Below the pieces are notes generated by a model, which ran no database searches, had not been told where the DNA came from, and saw only the letters and a list, made by a program, of their open reading frames with translations. DNA of 64,000 nucleotides from Streptomyces xanthii. Its GTDB lineage: Bacteria; Actinomycetota; Actinomycetes; Streptomycetales; Streptomycetaceae. Where the stretch lies: the NCBI RefSeq assembly GCF_014621695.1, contig NZ_CP061281.1, positions 1 to 64,000 of the forward strand. The letters run 5' to 3'. Numbering within the stretch: the first letter of the stretch is position 1; each line of letters opens with the position of its first letter. The translations under genes and the position numbers were made by a program. Positions 1 to 8,052 of the stretch are shown here, piece by piece.

Positions 1-5
1 ACGCG

Positions 6-144
6 CCGCCACTACGTGGCGGAAAGACGGCAACGCTCCGCGTTGCTCACCGGCCGGCTCCGCTGTCCGGTGCGGACAACTCCGTTGTCCGGGGCTCGAA
101 TTGCTCCGCATCTGGCCTGCAGGAATTCGCTCCGCGAATTCCTG
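6..144. repeat. array of short hairpins with TCC or TAC triloops
   Basis: Four perfect hairpins follow one another. Arms 6-12/16-22 have loop TAC, 30-36/40-46 loop TCC, 73-80/84-91 loop TCC, and 120-130/134-144 (11 bp each) loop TCC. Two weaker GCTCCGC motifs lie between them at 57-63 and 103-109, so the CTCCG core recurs every 22 to 26 bp. Read on the minus strand, every perfect loop is a GNA triloop (GGA or GTA), a fold known to be unusually stable in single-stranded DNA and found in Streptomyces telomere palindromes. What the array does here is unknown: telomere-like DNA, a plasmid origin or transfer site, or a dispersed repeat are all possible. Confidence 0.75.
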
Positions 145-240
145 GCCGCTGGCTACAGAGCGCGGTGGGGATGTCTCGGCTCTCCCCTTTCCAAAATCCT
201 GCCTACTCGTCAATCCTCTTTGTTGCCGCCCAATTCGACA

Positions 241-303
241 TACATCAGAACTGATGTAGAGTCAGCTCTGCTTAATGGAATAGATTTTGAGGTTATCTAT
301 TCC
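241..303. repeat. two palindromes in an AT-rich segment
   Basis: From about 190 to 315 the base composition drops well below the surrounding high-GC DNA, and no gene is apparent. It contains TACATCAG-AA-CTGATGTA (241-258) and a second inverted repeat with 9-bp arms (277-285 and 295-303) around a 9-nt loop. The second could act as a terminator downstream of the minus-strand gene at 316-522. The low GC suggests foreign or plasmid-derived DNA, which is inference. Confidence 0.6.
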
Positions 304-315
304 TCAAAGCCGTTA

Positions 316-522
316 CTATTTCGGCCAGATGAGCGCCTGGGCGATGATGACGTTGGTGCCGTTGAAGGTGACAGCGGGGCCTTCGTGTAGCTCGTAGCCG
401 AGGCCGAGCATCTCGCTCACGCGTTGGCAGAACGTGGCGTCGTCTGGGCCTGTCAGGACTCGGTAGATGGGCAATCCGTTGGGTGGTGTGCTCATGTGGG
501 GAAGGATCTCAGACTTGCTCAC
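316..522 (-). CDS. DUF1737 domain protein
   Basis: A 68-residue protein. Its core, from about residue 19 (YRVLTGPDD) through the central FCQRVSEML and GYELHEGPAV, matches the small DUF1737 domain in length and pattern. The biochemical role of the family is not known. The start taken is the GTG at 522, because it overlaps the stop codon of the tautomerase remnant upstream (GTGA overlap), which implies former translational coupling. An internal ATG at 495 is the alternative and would give a 59-residue protein close to the domain alone. The reading frame itself is intact. Confidence 0.75.
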   Translation of the reverse strand: MSKSEILPHMSTPPNGLPIYRVLTGPDDATFCQRVSEMLGLGYELHEGPAVTFNGTNVIIAQALIWPK

Positions 523-703
523 ACGTGTGTGTCAGGCCATATGCCTGCGACGCCCGTGCGGCCGTCCGGGACGTCTTCGATTGTCACGATGGCCTGTTCG
601 CGGATGTCTTCGCCGAGGACGCCGACCAGTGCTTCGGTGATGGTGGTGACGAGCTCTGCTGCTGCTCATGCCCCGGACGGTGGGCCGGGGCAAGAAGCAC
701 CCG
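519..703 (-). pseudogene. 4-oxalocrotonate-tautomerase-like remnant
   Basis: Read on the minus strand, about 48 codons from 665 to 519 encode AELVTTITEALVGVLGED, then VTIEDVPDG, then a short tail. This is the helix-strand pattern of small tautomerases of the 4-OT superfamily. The preceding segment (HRVLLAPAHRPGHEQQ, up to about 703) fits the first strand but lies in another frame, so there is a frameshift near 665. No start codon or N-terminal catalytic proline can be placed. The stop codon overlaps the GTG of the DUF1737 gene. The call rests on pattern recognition of a short fragment. Confidence 0.5.
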
Positions 704-780
704 ATGGCCGCAGGCGCTGCAGTCGCTTTCGCTGGCGCCACGTCATCTCTCTTTGCCCTCCCCTGTTCTTCGACGGGCCG

Positions 781-1215
781 ATGAGTGTGAACGAGCTTGG
801 CGCTCGTTTTCAGGTCGCTCCGGCGACGGTGAGTCTGCTGGTGAGCGGTTTGATCCCGGCAGGGATTTTGGAGCGGCACCAGGATGAGGCGGACCGTCGC
901 AGGCGGATTGTCGGCATCACGGCCGGTCAGCAATCTGCGATCACTGGGCTGGCCCCGGATGTGGCCGCCTGGCGCAAGGCGCTGGCTCCCCTGACGTCGG
1001 ATCAGTGTCGGGTCTTTGTCGACACTCTCCTGGCTTACGAAGCCGCTGTGAGCAGCGGGGCGCTGGCTGTGCCGGGTCGGCCGGCATTGCCTGATGTGGC
1101 ATTAGTTTCGGTTCGGGAGGTTGGGTCGGTGGTTGACGGCGGGGTCCGTCGGGGTGTCGGTTCGGGCTGTGGGCGGCAGCTGACTGGCTGGGGCTGCGTT
1201 CTCTTGTGCTGGTGA
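781..1215 (+). pseudogene. MarR-family regulator, N-terminus missing
   Basis: From ATG 781 the frame reads MSVNELGARFQVAPATVSLL, then AGILERHQDEADRRRRIVGI, then LAPLTSDQCRVFVDTLLAYE. These correspond to the recognition helix, the wing with its DRRR motif and the C-terminal dimerisation helix of MarR proteins. The roughly 60 residues that normally form the first dimerisation helices are absent, and the sequence upstream in all frames does not supply them. Homology ends near 1080; the frame runs on to a stop at 1215, overlapping the tail of the ArsR pseudogene on the other strand. It faces the truncated tautomerase, so the two were probably a divergent regulator/target pair. Confidence 0.6.
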
Positions 1216-2240
1216 GTTGGCGAGTGCCGTGCCGAGGGTGGTTCTCGTGTAGCGGACGATGCGGCCTCGGCGGTGTCGGTCGACCAGTCGTGCGCGTAGC
1301 AGGATGCCGAGGTGGTAGGACACGGTTGCGTTGCTCCAGCCGGTTTTCTGGCTCAGTTCGGCTGTGGAGGCGGGGGTGTCGAGTGTGGTCAGGAGTGCGG
1401 CTCTGGTCGCGCCTATGAGTCCTGCCAGGGCTGTTTCCGTCGTGTCTGTGGGACGTTCGTCGAGGGTGGCGATGCCGCGTGCGCGGTAGATGAGCATGGG
1501 TGGGTGGGGGTGTTCGGCGGCGAACAGTACGGGGCCGACGTGTGTTGTGGCGGGGACGAAGAGGATTCCTTCGTGGGCCCAGTCGATGGTTCCGGAGTAG
1601 GTGCGTTCCAGTACGAGTTCGGTGCCGGTCCATTGCATGCGTTCGCCGAGTTCGTCGAGTACTGCTGCTGCGCCGTGCGTGGCCATCTTGTCGGCGCGGT
1701 TGCTGATGTCGGCGTTGGCGATCGCTTGGATTCGTGGCCAGTGCGTGTGAGTACGGTCTCGAACAGGGTTGCCATTGCTGTGGCGGCCATAGTTGCCACG
1801 GTTGCGCCGCCTTTGCGTGCGGCTGTCTCGAGTGCGGTTGGTATGGGTCGGCGCCAGCGCTCGTAGGCTGCCTGGCTCGGGTGCAGGGCGAGGACGTGGG
1901 GCCACACGCGTCGGCCGCGGATGGCGATGTCGAGTTGGTAGTCGACTTCCTCGGGCGGGGTGGCTGCGATGCGGGCAGCCACGTCTTGCATCGTTTCGCC
2001 TGGGCGTGGCACGGGGGTCAGGAAGTCCGGGGTGTAGCTGTGGTCGGTGGGGATCAGTGCCTGCAGCAGTGCCAGCTGGGTCGGTGTGAGTGTCTGGCGT
2101 GTTCGGGTGTACCAGTGTCGTGCGTGGGCTGCTGGGTGGTGGGTGCGGTGGCGTAGCACGCCGAGGATTTCTATGGCCGCGGACGTGGCGAACCGTGATC
2201 TGCTCCAAGCTTGTGCGTCCAGTTGCACCCTCATCGCCAT
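1102..2240 (-). pseudogene. ArsR-type HTH regulator, frameshifted
   Basis: Residues from ATG 2240 (or ATG 2234) to about 1750 match the N-terminal effector half of Streptomyces winged-helix regulators of the DUF5937/ArsR type (FATSAAIEILGVLRHRTHH and WPHVLALHP). From about 1750 the homology continues in another frame (THTHWPRIQAIANADISNRA) and ends with a clear ArsR DNA-binding domain: STAELSQKTGWSNATVSYHL, LLRARLVDRHRRG and IVRYTRT. A net one-base loss (or two-base gain) between about 1745 and 1760 explains the break. The protein would be about 380 residues if the frame were restored. The gene may be dead or may carry a sequencing error. It diverges from the secreted protein at 2369. Confidence 0.75.
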
Positions 2241-2368
2241 GTCGTGAGTGTCGCATCGCCGCCGGGGTGGGGGCTGGTGGATTCGAAGGGTTTCGAATGC
2301 GTGGACGTCGCTGCCGCTGCCAGCGGATGGTGGTCCGTGACCGTGTTGCCACGTTCCAGGGAGGCGTT

Positions 2369-3079
2369 TTGAGTTTCGATCGGGCACACGCGGACTGCGA
2401 TCGCGGCGGGGCTGCGGGGGTTGTCAGTCGGCGTGGCATCGTGCGTGTGGGGACTGTCTTGGGTGCGGTGGGGCTCCTGGCCGCTGCTACGCCGGCTTCG
2501 GTGTCGGTCGCTGGTGTTGCTCCGGGTGGGGATCCCGGGCTGCGCAAGCCGATCTTGGTCGGTGCCAATCCGGGTCTTCAGCTCTTCGACGGGTCGGGGG
2601 CGTGTACGGCTTATCTGTCCACCTGGCAGGTGGACTGGTCCACCCATGGCGCGGGGAACGCTTTCGTGCTGTGGCGTCCGGACGGGGTGAGGGCGGTCGG
2701 TGAGGATCCGGAGCTCACTCTCTGGCTGGCCGATCACTTCGTCCGTCACTTCCCCGAACTCGACGGTCTGCCCTGGCCCGCTCCCCGGTTCCGCCAGGCT
2801 GCGGTCCGGGTTCGGCTCGATCTTGCATCCGGGCTGTGGGCTGGGGGTGGAGGCATCGAGGTGAGCATGGGGGATGTGCTCGACCGGCGTGCTTTCGCCA
2901 CCGACGGGTTCCCGCTGGCCGGCGTGGAGCACAGTTTGAGTCTGGTGACCGGCCCGTGTGGGCGGGCCCGGGTGCGCGTCGACGGGCGGCTCCAGCCCGG
3001 CGAGATCAGCCGGGGTGGGAGTCCGGGGCGTCCGTCGTCGTCGGCGTTCCTCGCCGCTGCTGAGGTGTGGCGCGCCTGA
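2369..3079 (+). CDS. putative exported hypothetical protein
   Basis: About 236 residues with no family that I recognise. The suggested TTG start at 2369 has GGGAGG just upstream. It gives an N-terminus with paired arginines (SRRG), a hydrophobic run (VGTVLGAVGLLAAA) and small residues, like a signal peptide. The mature part is rich in Trp and Asp (YLSTWQVDWSTHG, WRPDGVRAVGEDPELTLWL) and shows consistent third-position GC, so it is very likely coding. An upstream ATG near 2297 or GTG codons at 2441 and 2447 are other possible starts. It diverges from the broken ArsR gene, which may once have controlled it. Confidence 0.6.
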   Translation: MSFDRAHADCDRGGAAGVVSRRGIVRVGTVLGAVGLLAAATPASVSVAGVAPGGDPGLRKPILVGANPGLQLFDGSGACTAYLSTWQVDWSTHGAGNAFVLWRPDGVRAVGEDPELTLWLADHFVRHFPELDGLPWPAPRFRQAAVRVRLDLASGLWAGGGGIEVSMGDVLDRRAFATDGFPLAGVEHSLSLVTGPCGRARVRVDGRLQPGEISRGGSPGRPSSSAFLAAAEVWRA

Positions 3080-3500
3080 TCTCCGGGGGCTTGAGCATGG
3101 TCGCGGCGCGATGACGCCGCCCAGGGTCCGCGTGGGCGACGGTGGCTCGTGGGCCGCCAAGGCGCAGGTAGACCTGGTGCTCGCGAATGAAGGCAGACCC
3201 TTTCGTCACGGCGGTCTCCGGGCCGTCCCACCAGGCGTGGAGGATGCGGCGGCCGCTGCGCATGACGGTGACGTGTCACCGTCCGGCGGGAGCGCCGGTC
3301 GCTCCGTGAAGAAGCTCCAGGTCGCCGCTGCTAGCCCCCATGAACGAACGCTGCCCACGTGAGCTCCTCCCGCGACTGCATCAGGCGGTGCGAGATGTTC
3401 CGGTCGGACCGATCCGCGCCGGTCCTTCGTGCGCATCTCGCAGGCGGCCTGGGCGTCAGGATGGCGTGGCAGACTGGCGGCTCCGGCAGCGTTGAACGGG
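3080..3500. other. intergenic region with a short minus-strand coding-like stretch
   Basis: No intact gene is supported here. On the minus strand, 3006-3263 encodes RILHAWWDGPETAVTKGSAF and following residues with coding-like composition, but a stop codon lies just before its first ATG and I do not recognise the family. It may be a remnant. The palindrome at 3264-3283 lies directly upstream of it. Confidence 0.3.
3264..3283. promoter_or_regulatory. 20-bp palindrome
   Basis: GACGGTGAC-GT-GTCACCGTC is a perfect inverted repeat with 9-bp arms and a 2-bp centre, the size and symmetry of an operator for a dimeric repressor. No intact gene starts immediately next to it; the AraC gene begins about 220 bp downstream. 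Its partner regulator is unknown. Confidence 0.45.
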
Positions 3501-4229
3501 GTGATCCGATTGGGTCTGGAGATCGAGAGCAGGCCGTCGGAGCTGCCGTACATCGAGCGGGTGTGGCGCAGCCGTAGTGACGAAGTGGGCCGGATGATGT
3601 CGATCGCGGCAACGCACTGGGAACTTGTCTTCTGGGAGCATGACGGTCAGGTCCAGGCGGCCGTCATGGGCCCGGAACCCAGCGCGTGTCTGGCTGATGT
3701 CCCCCAGGACGCCACGTTCTTCGGTATCAGCTTTGCGCTGGGTACCTCGATGCCGCACATCCCGGTCAGCCGGCTCGTGGGGGGTGGTGCGGAGATTCCG
3801 GATGTGACACGGCGCTCCGTCTGGCTGAAGGGCTCCAGCTGGCACCCGCCCGATTACGACAATGCGGAGGCGTTCGTACGGCGCATGGTGCGTGAGGGCA
3901 TCGTGGACTGCGACCCGATCGTGCCCGCCGTGCTTCACGGTGCTGCCCCCGATGTCTCCGATCGCACTTTGCAGCGCCGCTTTGTCTCGGCGACGGGTCT
4001 CACCCAAGGCGCCATCCGGCAGATCCACCGCGCCCGTGAGGCGGCGGTACTGATCCAGGAGGGTGCGCCGGCCCAGGACGTCGTGCACCGGCTGGGCTAC
4101 TACGACCAGCCGCATCTGGCGCGGTCCTTGACCCGGTACATCGGCCGAACCGCCACTGGGCTGAGCAGTCCGGAGGTAACCGAGCCCCTGTCGCTTCTGT
4201 ACAAGCCCTCGTCCTCGGTGCCCGCGTAG
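3501..4229 (+). CDS. AraC-family transcriptional regulator
   Basis: A DNA-binding regulator of about 242 residues. The N-terminal half (LEIESRPSELPYIERVWRS, then FFGISFALGTSMPHIPVSRL) is the ligand-sensing part seen in a common actinomycete AraC subgroup. The C-terminal double HTH begins near residue 160 (TLQRRFVSATGLTQGAIRQI) and ends with the second helix pair LGYYDQPHLARSLTRYIG. The GTG at 3501 is chosen because homologous N-termini begin just before LEIESRPS. The next gene downstream, a RibD-like reductase, is on the same strand with a 94-bp gap and is often paired with this kind of regulator, so it is the likely target. Confidence 0.85.
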   Translation: MIRLGLEIESRPSELPYIERVWRSRSDEVGRMMSIAATHWELVFWEHDGQVQAAVMGPEPSACLADVPQDATFFGISFALGTSMPHIPVSRLVGGGAEIPDVTRRSVWLKGSSWHPPDYDNAEAFVRRMVREGIVDCDPIVPAVLHGAAPDVSDRTLQRRFVSATGLTQGAIRQIHRAREAAVLIQEGAPAQDVVHRLGYYDQPHLARSLTRYIGRTATGLSSPEVTEPLSLLYKPSSSVPA

Positions 4230-4323
4230 GTTTCGTGGCGTGGCCGACGGGGTCGGCTCGTCCCGGTGGCAGGGCCCCGGGCCGTAACCGGGCAGGCGGC
4301 CCGGGACTCATCACGGAGGAATC

Positions 4324-4878
4324 ATGCGCAAGGTCGTTTCGAGTCCGTTCATCTCGCTCGACGGTGTCGTCCAGTCGCCGAACGAGTGGCAGTTCGCCTT
4401 CGACGAGGAAATGGGCGCGGTGCTGGGGAGGGCGTTGGAGACCGCGGACACGATTTTGATGGGCCGGGTGACCTTCACCGAGTGGGCCGGGTACTGGCCG
4501 ACGGTGACCAGCGGCGAGGACACCGGTTTCGCCAAGTGGATCAACGATTCGCCCAAGTACGTCGTCTCCTCCACGCTGGACAGCGTGGAGGACTGGTCCA
4601 ACAGCACCCTCGTCAACGGCGATCTGACGGCCGCGATCGAGAAGCTCAGGGTCGGCGAGGGCAAGGACATCACCGTCGCGGGCAGCCCGACGCTGGTGCG
4701 TTCGCTGCTGGAACTGGATCTGCTGGATGAGCTGGTACTGCTGATCCACCTGGTGGTGGCCGGCGAAGGCCGAAAGAAGCTGTTCGAGGACGACACCGCT
4801 TTGAAGAAGCTGGAACTGGTGAGCGCGAAGCCCACCAGCAGCGGCGTGATCATCGCGACCTACCGCCCCGCGCGCTGA
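4324..4878 (+). CDS. dihydrofolate reductase-like (RibD C-terminal) protein
   Basis: A 184-residue protein with the fold of the RibD C-terminal/dihydrofolate reductase family, which binds NAD(P)H and reduces pteridine- or pyrimidine-like substrates. The N-terminus KVVSSPFISLDGVVQSP, the central ILMGRVTFTEWAGYWP and the later DITVAGSPTLVRSLLELDL are the family landmarks (substrate loop and nucleotide-binding Gly-Ser). These stand-alone proteins are common in Streptomyces and their substrate is usually unknown. ATG 4324 follows an ACGGAGGAATC ribosome site. It lies behind the AraC regulator and is closed by a strong hairpin terminator. Confidence 0.9.
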   Translation: MRKVVSSPFISLDGVVQSPNEWQFAFDEEMGAVLGRALETADTILMGRVTFTEWAGYWPTVTSGEDTGFAKWINDSPKYVVSSTLDSVEDWSNSTLVNGDLTAAIEKLRVGEGKDITVAGSPTLVRSLLELDLLDELVLLIHLVVAGEGRKKLFEDDTALKKLELVSAKPTSSGVIIATYRPAR

Positions 4879-4880
4879 GC

Positions 4881-4928
4881 ACCGGCCAGCGGCCCGCGGC
4901 CGGCCTTGCCCGCGGGCCGCTAGCCGGT
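4881..4928. terminator. strong hairpin terminator
   Basis: An inverted repeat with 19-bp arms (4881-4899 and 4910-4928, one mismatch) and a 10-nt loop begins two bases after the stop codon of the RibD-like gene. There is no T-run, which is usual for Streptomyces terminators. Confidence 0.8.
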
Positions 4929-5597
4929 ACCGGCGTCGCCCCATGGAGTCGGCACGCACATCGACACTGACTAACGATGGAGAGTCGCCCTGAACGCGTA
5001 CGCGGCGACCCGGCCGCCAAACGGGCAAGAGCGGGATGACGAGGCGGCGAACCGTGCGATGGCGAATGTCGTGGGCAGCCGAGAGGCCTTCGCCGACCAG
5101 TCCGCGATTGGCTTGGCCCAGGTCACCGACCGCGCCTGGGGGCGCGCCACGACGAACGAGTCGACGCCGACCTCAGGCGCAGCCTGCTGATGCACAGTCG
5201 GGGCCGCGACCAGACCTGACTCGCCGCCGAGACCCGCAGGTCTGCTGCATCCTCGAATGGAACCGATTGAGTTTCGGATCAATAGCGGAGAACTTGCCGC
5301 GCTGCAGGATCACCTGCTTCGCGGTGGTCGAAGAGGGGTTCTCGAGGGAACTCCCCTCGGGCTGATGCGCCGCCGGGCGGTCGGACGGGAGCCCGTCACC
5401 GCGATGAGGCCTTCGGCCGGAACTGCTTTGGTACCCGGCCGACCATTTCGGCCTGTACGCGCTGGGACACAATGTCACCGACCACGTGGAGGTCTCAGAG
5501 ATCGAAGCGGCGGCCTTCATCGACCGGGGGATCCAGCGGATCAGGCCGTCTCGTTCCGCCTGAGACCAGGGAACCGACACGAGCCAGGAGGGGCACA
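4929..5597. other. region without an intact gene, possible coding remnants
   Basis: No complete gene is supported. On the plus strand, 4985-5190 encodes a stretch with ANRAMANVVGSREAFADQSA. Codons 5409-5564 encode GLRPELLWYPADHFGLYALG and continue to AFIDRGIQRIRPSRSA before a stop. Both look like real protein sequence, but each is preceded by a stop and has no start, so they are probably remnants of unidentified genes. Confidence 0.35.
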
Positions 5598-7801
5598 GTG
5601 CCCGAGCCGACCACCGACACCTCCGGAATCCGCGAGGACGACGTCGCCTGGCGCGTCGGCACGTGGTGGCGTGAGGGCGGGCTGGACGGCCGCGTCGCGT
5701 TCCTCGCCCTGGAGGACGGCCACGACGCCTCCGCGGTCGTACGCCGGACTCACGAGCACGTGCCCGGCAGCGTCGTCGTCGACGCCACTGGACTCACCGC
5801 CGAGCAGGTCATGCGGCAGGCCCTCACGGATCTCGGAGTCGAGCTGCCCGCGGACGGGTCGCGCGCCTGGCGTCGCGTGCTCGGCGCGTGGCCCGAGGAG
5901 CGGCTGCTGCTGGTCGTCAACGCCCACAGGGCCGGTCCGACCCGGCGCTCGTACGAGGCCGAGCGGTTGGTGACCTGGACGCTCCCGCGGTTGGCGTGCG
6001 GCAGGTTGGCCGTGCTGGTTCACACGGTTCCGCAGTTGCTGCCCGTGGACGCCGACGCCCAGACGGTGTTCCGGGTGTCGGCGCCCGCCGCCGCGCCTGA
6101 GTCGGCGCCGGACTCGCGGGCCCTGCAGGCCCTGGCCCTGGCCGAGCCCCGCCCGTTCCGCTGCCTGTGTGGGCCCAACTGGTCACGGCGCTGACCGGTG
6201 AGGCGACGTCCGAAGACGAACTCGCCGCGCTCGCGCGGGAAGAGTCGGGCGTGCTCCGGCTCGGTCCGCTCGGGGCTTCCTTCGTCGACGAGGGCGTCGC
6301 CGAGAGGCTGCGCCGGGACGCCTTTCACGAGGCAGGCTCCGGCGAACTCTGCCGTCTCCATGGGCACATGGTGGATTGGCTGACGCGCTCGGCTGCGGGC
6401 TTCCGCCATCCCGAGGGCTGGGCGAGGCACGGCACCACCGGCCGGTACGCGGCCACGGGGCTCGCCATGCACGCCGTACAGGCGGGAACGTACGAGGAGC
6501 TGCTCCGGGACGGACGTGTCGTCGCCCATCTGCCGCAGACGGCCCTCGCGGACGCGGCACGCAGCATCACCTTCTCCCTTCCCGGTAACACGGCGGCAGC
6601 CGACGCCATTCACCTGTGGGGCTGGGGAATCGTCCCGCGGCAGCAGGCTGAGTGGGCGTCTTGGCTGCACCTGATGGCCCTTTCGCGCAACGACCGCGCG
6701 TTCGCGTCAGCGGTCGCTAACTCCGGTGTCACCCTGCCCTGGCAGGCCAAGTGGGCGAAGTGGCGGCCGCCGGGCGGCCTTCACCCTGACTTCCTCGAGG
6801 CGGGGCGACTGGCCGCACTGGCGGAGGTGCGCTGGCATAGGCGGCCCGCCGTCGCCGGTCTGCAGCGACGGACGGTGAACGAGGAGGAGTTGCTGTACGT
6901 CTCGATCTGGGACGTGGAGACGGGAGAGCAGCTCACGGACCCTCTTGAGGACGACGGCATCCTGGAGGAACACAGCGCGGATCTGACCTGGCCCGCGGCG
7001 TCCGGACAGGGCTCCGCCGCGCCCGCCAGTGTCAGCGAACTGTTCGCCGCATCGGTCCCGCGACGGGATGACCGCGCCTTCGTGCTCCCCTGCGTACCGC
7101 CGGCGGTCGGCGACGTCACCCTGTTCGCGGGCGACTTGGGTTTGATCGCGATCGAACCCGCCGACGGCGTGGACCTCTCCGACTTCGGGGCCCGGACGCT
7201 CCCCCTCAGCGGTGACTACACAGACGCGGGTCCGTGCAGCCCGGTCGACGCGCCGGCCCCGAGCCACGAGGACCTCCTCACCGTGTTCGGCGAGGACCTG
7301 ATCTATCCCATCCAGCCCGAGGACCTTCCGGATCGGCTCACCGACCCCGCGACACGCGAACTCCTCCTGGAATTCGGTCTGCCGTACATGAAGGAAGGCG
7401 CCATGGGCCTCTTCCCTTTCGGCAACTGGGAGATGGGCGTTCTCGACGAACTGCCCTCCTGGCCCGAGGGAATCGAGCCCGTCACCGAGACAGGCCCCTT
7501 CTTCCGGATCGGCAAGTGGGTGGGCGGCAGCCTCGTCGTCGACGGCCCCACCGGACACGTCCTGCGCGTCCCCACCGGGCCGGGCGAGGACCATCTCGGC
7601 GGCCTCCCCATCGCGGACAGCCTCGAGGAATTCCTCACCATGGTCGCGGTGTTCGTCACCGGCCTGCGCTCACGGCACCTCGCTCCCCCGACCAGCGCCG
7701 AACGACAACAGGCCACCTACTGGACGGTGGGCGCACTGATCGAGACCAACGAGACGAGCGGCAAGCAGCCCGCCTGGTCCTACGTACTCCACAACACGTG
7801 A
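5598..7801 (+). pseudogene. SUKH-4 family immunity-type protein, split by a frameshift
   Basis: Two frames make one gene of about 734 codons. GTG 5598 (after GGAGGGG) opens an N-terminal part resembling a degenerate NTPase-like region (VPGSVVVDATGLTAEQVMRQ, then RLLLVVNAHRAG). That frame stops at 6194. From about 6150 homology continues in the other frame (VWAQLVTALTGEA) to 7801. The last 170 residues (DLIYPIQPEDLPDRL, ELLLEFGLPYM, GPFFRIGKWVGGSLVVDGPT) are a SUKH-4 domain, a family known as immunity proteins against polymorphic toxins. The shift is a net loss of one base (or gain of two) between about 6140 and 6165. If real, it separates the sensor-like part from the immunity domain. A sequencing error is possible. 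Confidence 0.75.
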
Positions 7802-7984
7802 TTCCGACCACGAGGATGCTGGACCGCCCGGGAGGGGCTTTCCGTCCTGCACGCTCCGTTCGAGCACCGGCTCCACCGCAACCCAGGGCATGCGTAAGTT
7901 CCCGGAATCATCCAACTGTTGTGAGGATGCCGCAGGTTGGGGTGGATGGCAGAGCGGACACGGGATCCGTGATCATTGAGGTGT

Positions 7985-8004
7985 CTAACAGCGGCTAACA
8001 CAAT
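7985..8004. repeat. left arm of a 20-bp inverted repeat
   Basis: CTAACAGCGGCTAACACAAT pairs in inverted orientation with 9481-9500, matching at 17 of 20 positions. Inside the arm the hexamer CTAACA occurs twice with a 10-bp period, about one helical turn, as in protein-binding sites at transposon ends. The two arms enclose the IS5-type transposase and the SMI1/KNR4 gene. Confidence 0.65.
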
Positions 8005-8052
8005 GAGGTGGATCAGTCCTGGTTGCCGTGTCCGGGACGGGAGTTGAGCGTT

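Noticed and set aside
30..46. Part of a tRNA or terminator at the left edge.
   Set aside because: The stem-loops have three-base loops and recur with a regular period; no cloverleaf or T-arm consensus is present.
941..1633. Arg/His-rich minus-strand frame of 230 codons.
   Set aside because: Extreme His/Arg/Pro/Thr composition shows it is a wrong-frame reading of the ArsR and MarR sequences.
6168..6194. Programmed frameshift in the SUKH-4 gene.
   Set aside because: No slippery sequence or stimulatory structure is evident at the overlap, and similar one-base losses occur in neighbouring genes, so decay or error is more likely.
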